From Vibrio neptunius (GTDB lineage Bacteria > Pseudomonadota > Gammaproteobacteria > Enterobacterales > Vibrionaceae), in the NCBI RefSeq assembly GCF_000967495.1, contig NZ_JXXU01000087.1:1-51690 (forward strand): a DNA stretch of 51,690 bases, written 5' to 3'. Below the pieces are notes generated by a model. That model ran no database searches. It was not told the DNA's origin and was given only the letters and a program-made list of their open reading frames with translations. Positions 50,337-51,690 of the stretch are shown here, one piece after another. The position numbers were made by a program, and so were the translations under genes. Each line of letters starts with the position of its first letter. The stretch's first letter is position 1.

Positions 50337-51473
50337 ATGCAAATACCCAGTTTTCTTGAGGTCTACAAAGGCCTGATTTCTACCTCTTCCATCAGTTCAA
50401 CCGATCCGAGTTGGGATGAAGGGAATGCAAAAGTCATTGAAAAGCTTGCCAGTTGGATGCAAGACATAGGTTTTGAAGTCGACATTATCGAGGTCGAACC
50501 CGGGAAGTTTAATCTGCTAGGTAAAATAGGAAGCGGTGAAGGAGGGCTTCTGCTGGCTGGTCACAGCGATACAGTACCTTTCGATGAAGGCCGCTGGAAT
50601 TACGAACCTCACGCCCTCACAGAAGCGAATGACCGCTTCTATGGTCTAGGAACGGCTGATATGAAAGGTTTCTTTGCTTTCATTCTTGAAGCAGTAAAGA
50701 AGGTTGACTGGAGTAAACAAAGTAAGCCGTTATATGTCTTAGCGACGTGTGATGAAGAGACAACCATGCTTGGTGCACGTCATTTTACTGATAATGCACC
50801 ATTCAAGCCGGACTATTGCATTATCGGAGAACCTACGAGCTTGGTTCCGATACGAGGCCATAAAGGCCATGTTGCCAATGCTATTCGAGTCACAGGCAAA
50901 TCTGGCCATTCGTCAGATCCGGCTTTAGGGGTCAACGCCATTGAAATCATGCATGAAATCCTTTTTGCCATGATGCAGTTGCGTGACAAACTAATCAAAG
51001 AGTATCACCATCCTGGGTTCGCGATTCCAAGCCCAACACTTAACCTTGGCCACATTCATGGTGGAGACAGCGCTAACCGCATCTGTGGTTGTTGTGAGCT
51101 TCATTATGACGTACGCCCTCTGCCTGGAATAAGCCTTGATGGATTGGATAACATGCTTCGTGGCGCCTTAAAAGAAATCGAGGCAAAATGGCCTGGCCGG
51201 ATTGATATAACACCTCTACACGAACCGATTCCTGGTTACGAATGTCAGCATGATCACCCTTTTATAGGAGGAGTGGAAGAGATATGCGGTATTGACTCAG
51301 AAACTGTCAATTACTGTACTGAAGCGCCCTTTCTTCAACAGCTATGTCCGACGCTAGTACTTGGTCCGGGATCTATTGACCAAGCTCACCAACCGGATGA
51401 ATTTCTTGCGTTTGAGTTTATCGACCCTACTGTCGAGATACTTTCCAAGGCTATGTATAAATATTGCTTCTAG
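50337..51473 (+). CDS. argE: Acetylornithine deacetylase
   Basis: Zinc metalloenzyme of the M20 family releasing ornithine from N-acetylornithine. 378 residues. Metal ligands and neighbours: LLLAGHSDTVPFDEGRW (His, Asp), CDEETTMLGARHF (Glu-Glu), GEPTSLVPIRGHKGH, and near the C-terminus GPGSIDQAHQPDEF with the last His. I start at MQIPSFLEVYK, which aligns with E. coli ArgE; the frame extends to 50286 but the extra residues are unrelated. Presence of argE means the linear route is used, which is why the argH fusion supplies N-acetylglutamate synthase. Divergent from argCBG. Confidence 0.96.
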   Translation: MQIPSFLEVYKGLISTSSISSTDPSWDEGNAKVIEKLASWMQDIGFEVDIIEVEPGKFNLLGKIGSGEGGLLLAGHSDTVPFDEGRWNYEPHALTEANDRFYGLGTADMKGFFAFILEAVKKVDWSKQSKPLYVLATCDEETTMLGARHFTDNAPFKPDYCIIGEPTSLVPIRGHKGHVANAIRVTGKSGHSSDPALGVNAIEIMHEILFAMMQLRDKLIKEYHHPGFAIPSPTLNLGHIHGGDSANRICGCCELHYDVRPLPGISLDGLDNMLRGALKEIEAKWPGRIDITPLHEPIPGYECQHDHPFIGGVEEICGIDSETVNYCTEAPFLQQLCPTLVLGPGSIDQAHQPDEFLAFEFIDPTVEILSKAMYKYCF

Positions 51474-51517
51474 CCAACCTAAGACAAATACTTCAGCACT
51501 CATCTCCAGACACAAAC

Positions 51518-51545
51518 AAGCCCGTTGCGTCAGTAACGGGCTTTA
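51518..51545 (+). terminator. argE terminator
   Basis: AAGCCCGTT (51518-51526) and AACGGGCTT (51535-51543) with an 8-base loop, then a short T-containing tail. Confidence 0.8.
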
Positions 51546-51664
51546 AATTTCAGTTCGACTGGGTTTCTCAATAAGTGGTTGACCCTAATAAGTGATAACA
51601 GAGTCCGAGTTTGCGCTAAAACTGGACACGTTGGTCACAGACCAACAGTAATACTGCAGATACG

Positions 51665-51690
51665 AAAAAGCCCTAACATTGCTGTTAGGG
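51665..51690 (-). terminator. Terminator of a minus-strand gene beyond the window
   Basis: CCCTAACA (51671-51678) and TGTTAGGG (51683-51690) with a TTGC loop, cut by the window end. On the minus strand the hairpin is followed by CTTTTTCG, so it should end a gene lying to the right and converging with argE; by memory of Vibrio gene order this could be ppc. Confidence 0.6.

Noticed and set aside
1..51690. CRISPR arrays, tRNA or rRNA genes, prophage or toxin-antitoxin modules
   Set aside because: No regularly spaced direct repeats, no cloverleaf sequences and no phage or toxin-like proteins were found; nearly all space is taken by conserved housekeeping genes.

Overview
The window is a stretch of chromosome from a gammaproteobacterium, almost certainly a Vibrio or close relative in Vibrionaceae. 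The reasons are the protein sequences, the argH-acetyltransferase fusion, the oxyR/hybrid peroxiredoxin/flavoprotein block, the order dsbD - crbR-like regulator - marC-type gene - DUF4212/symporter pair, and the order cpxAR-cpxP-fieF-pfkA. Coding density is high and nearly all genes are recognisable housekeeping genes. No tRNA, rRNA, CRISPR array, prophage or complete insertion sequence was seen.

Layout. 1-616: AT-rich leader of the arginine deiminase genes. 617-6877: a block built around carbamoyl phosphate: arcA, arcC, argF (its stop codon abuts a 268-bp inverted-repeat element), a pyrBI operon with PurR-like box, leader peptide and attenuator, then a second ArgR-type regulator. 7027-13666: dsbD, a crbR-like response regulator, a MarC-family protein, a two-gene sodium/solute symporter and two small membrane-protein genes. 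13693-16550: a CHMI-family tautomerase, tpiA and a MATE pump. 16596-20535: rraA-menA, efp divergent from epmB (EF-P and an enzyme that helps modify it), and an MgtC-family protein. 20584-25601: pfkA, fieF and cpxP on the minus strand, divergent from cpxRA across a CpxR box. 25675-26854: sodA behind a Fur-like box, and trmL. 26855-27172: short interspersed repeats. 27173-33853: the minus-strand run aroK-aroB-damX-dam-rpe-gph-trpS. 34015-37905: pilMNOPQ, divergent from mrcA (PBP1A). 40616-44009: oxyR divergent from a peroxiredoxin-glutaredoxin fusion and a disulfide oxidoreductase across a near-perfect OxyR site. 44066-44732: a RidA-family gene and a DUF3624-like gene. 44928-51473: the arginine biosynthesis genes argC-argB-argG-argH(A) on the minus strand, divergent from argE.

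How it fits together. Both ends concern arginine. The right end makes it (argE, argC, argB, argG and the argH-NAGS fusion). The left end breaks it down through citrulline and carbamoyl phosphate (arcA, argF, arcC), beside aspartate transcarbamoylase (pyrBI), which competes for the same carbamoyl phosphate. The ArgR paralogue at 6389-6877 carries Asn where E. coli ArgR has the ligand-contacting Asp128. Beside an arginine deiminase, whose product is citrulline, this makes a citrulline-responsive regulator a testable idea. It is the most interesting item in an otherwise conventional region. Operator-like sequences for ArgR, PurR, CpxR, Fur and OxyR are visible beside the genes where such control is expected.
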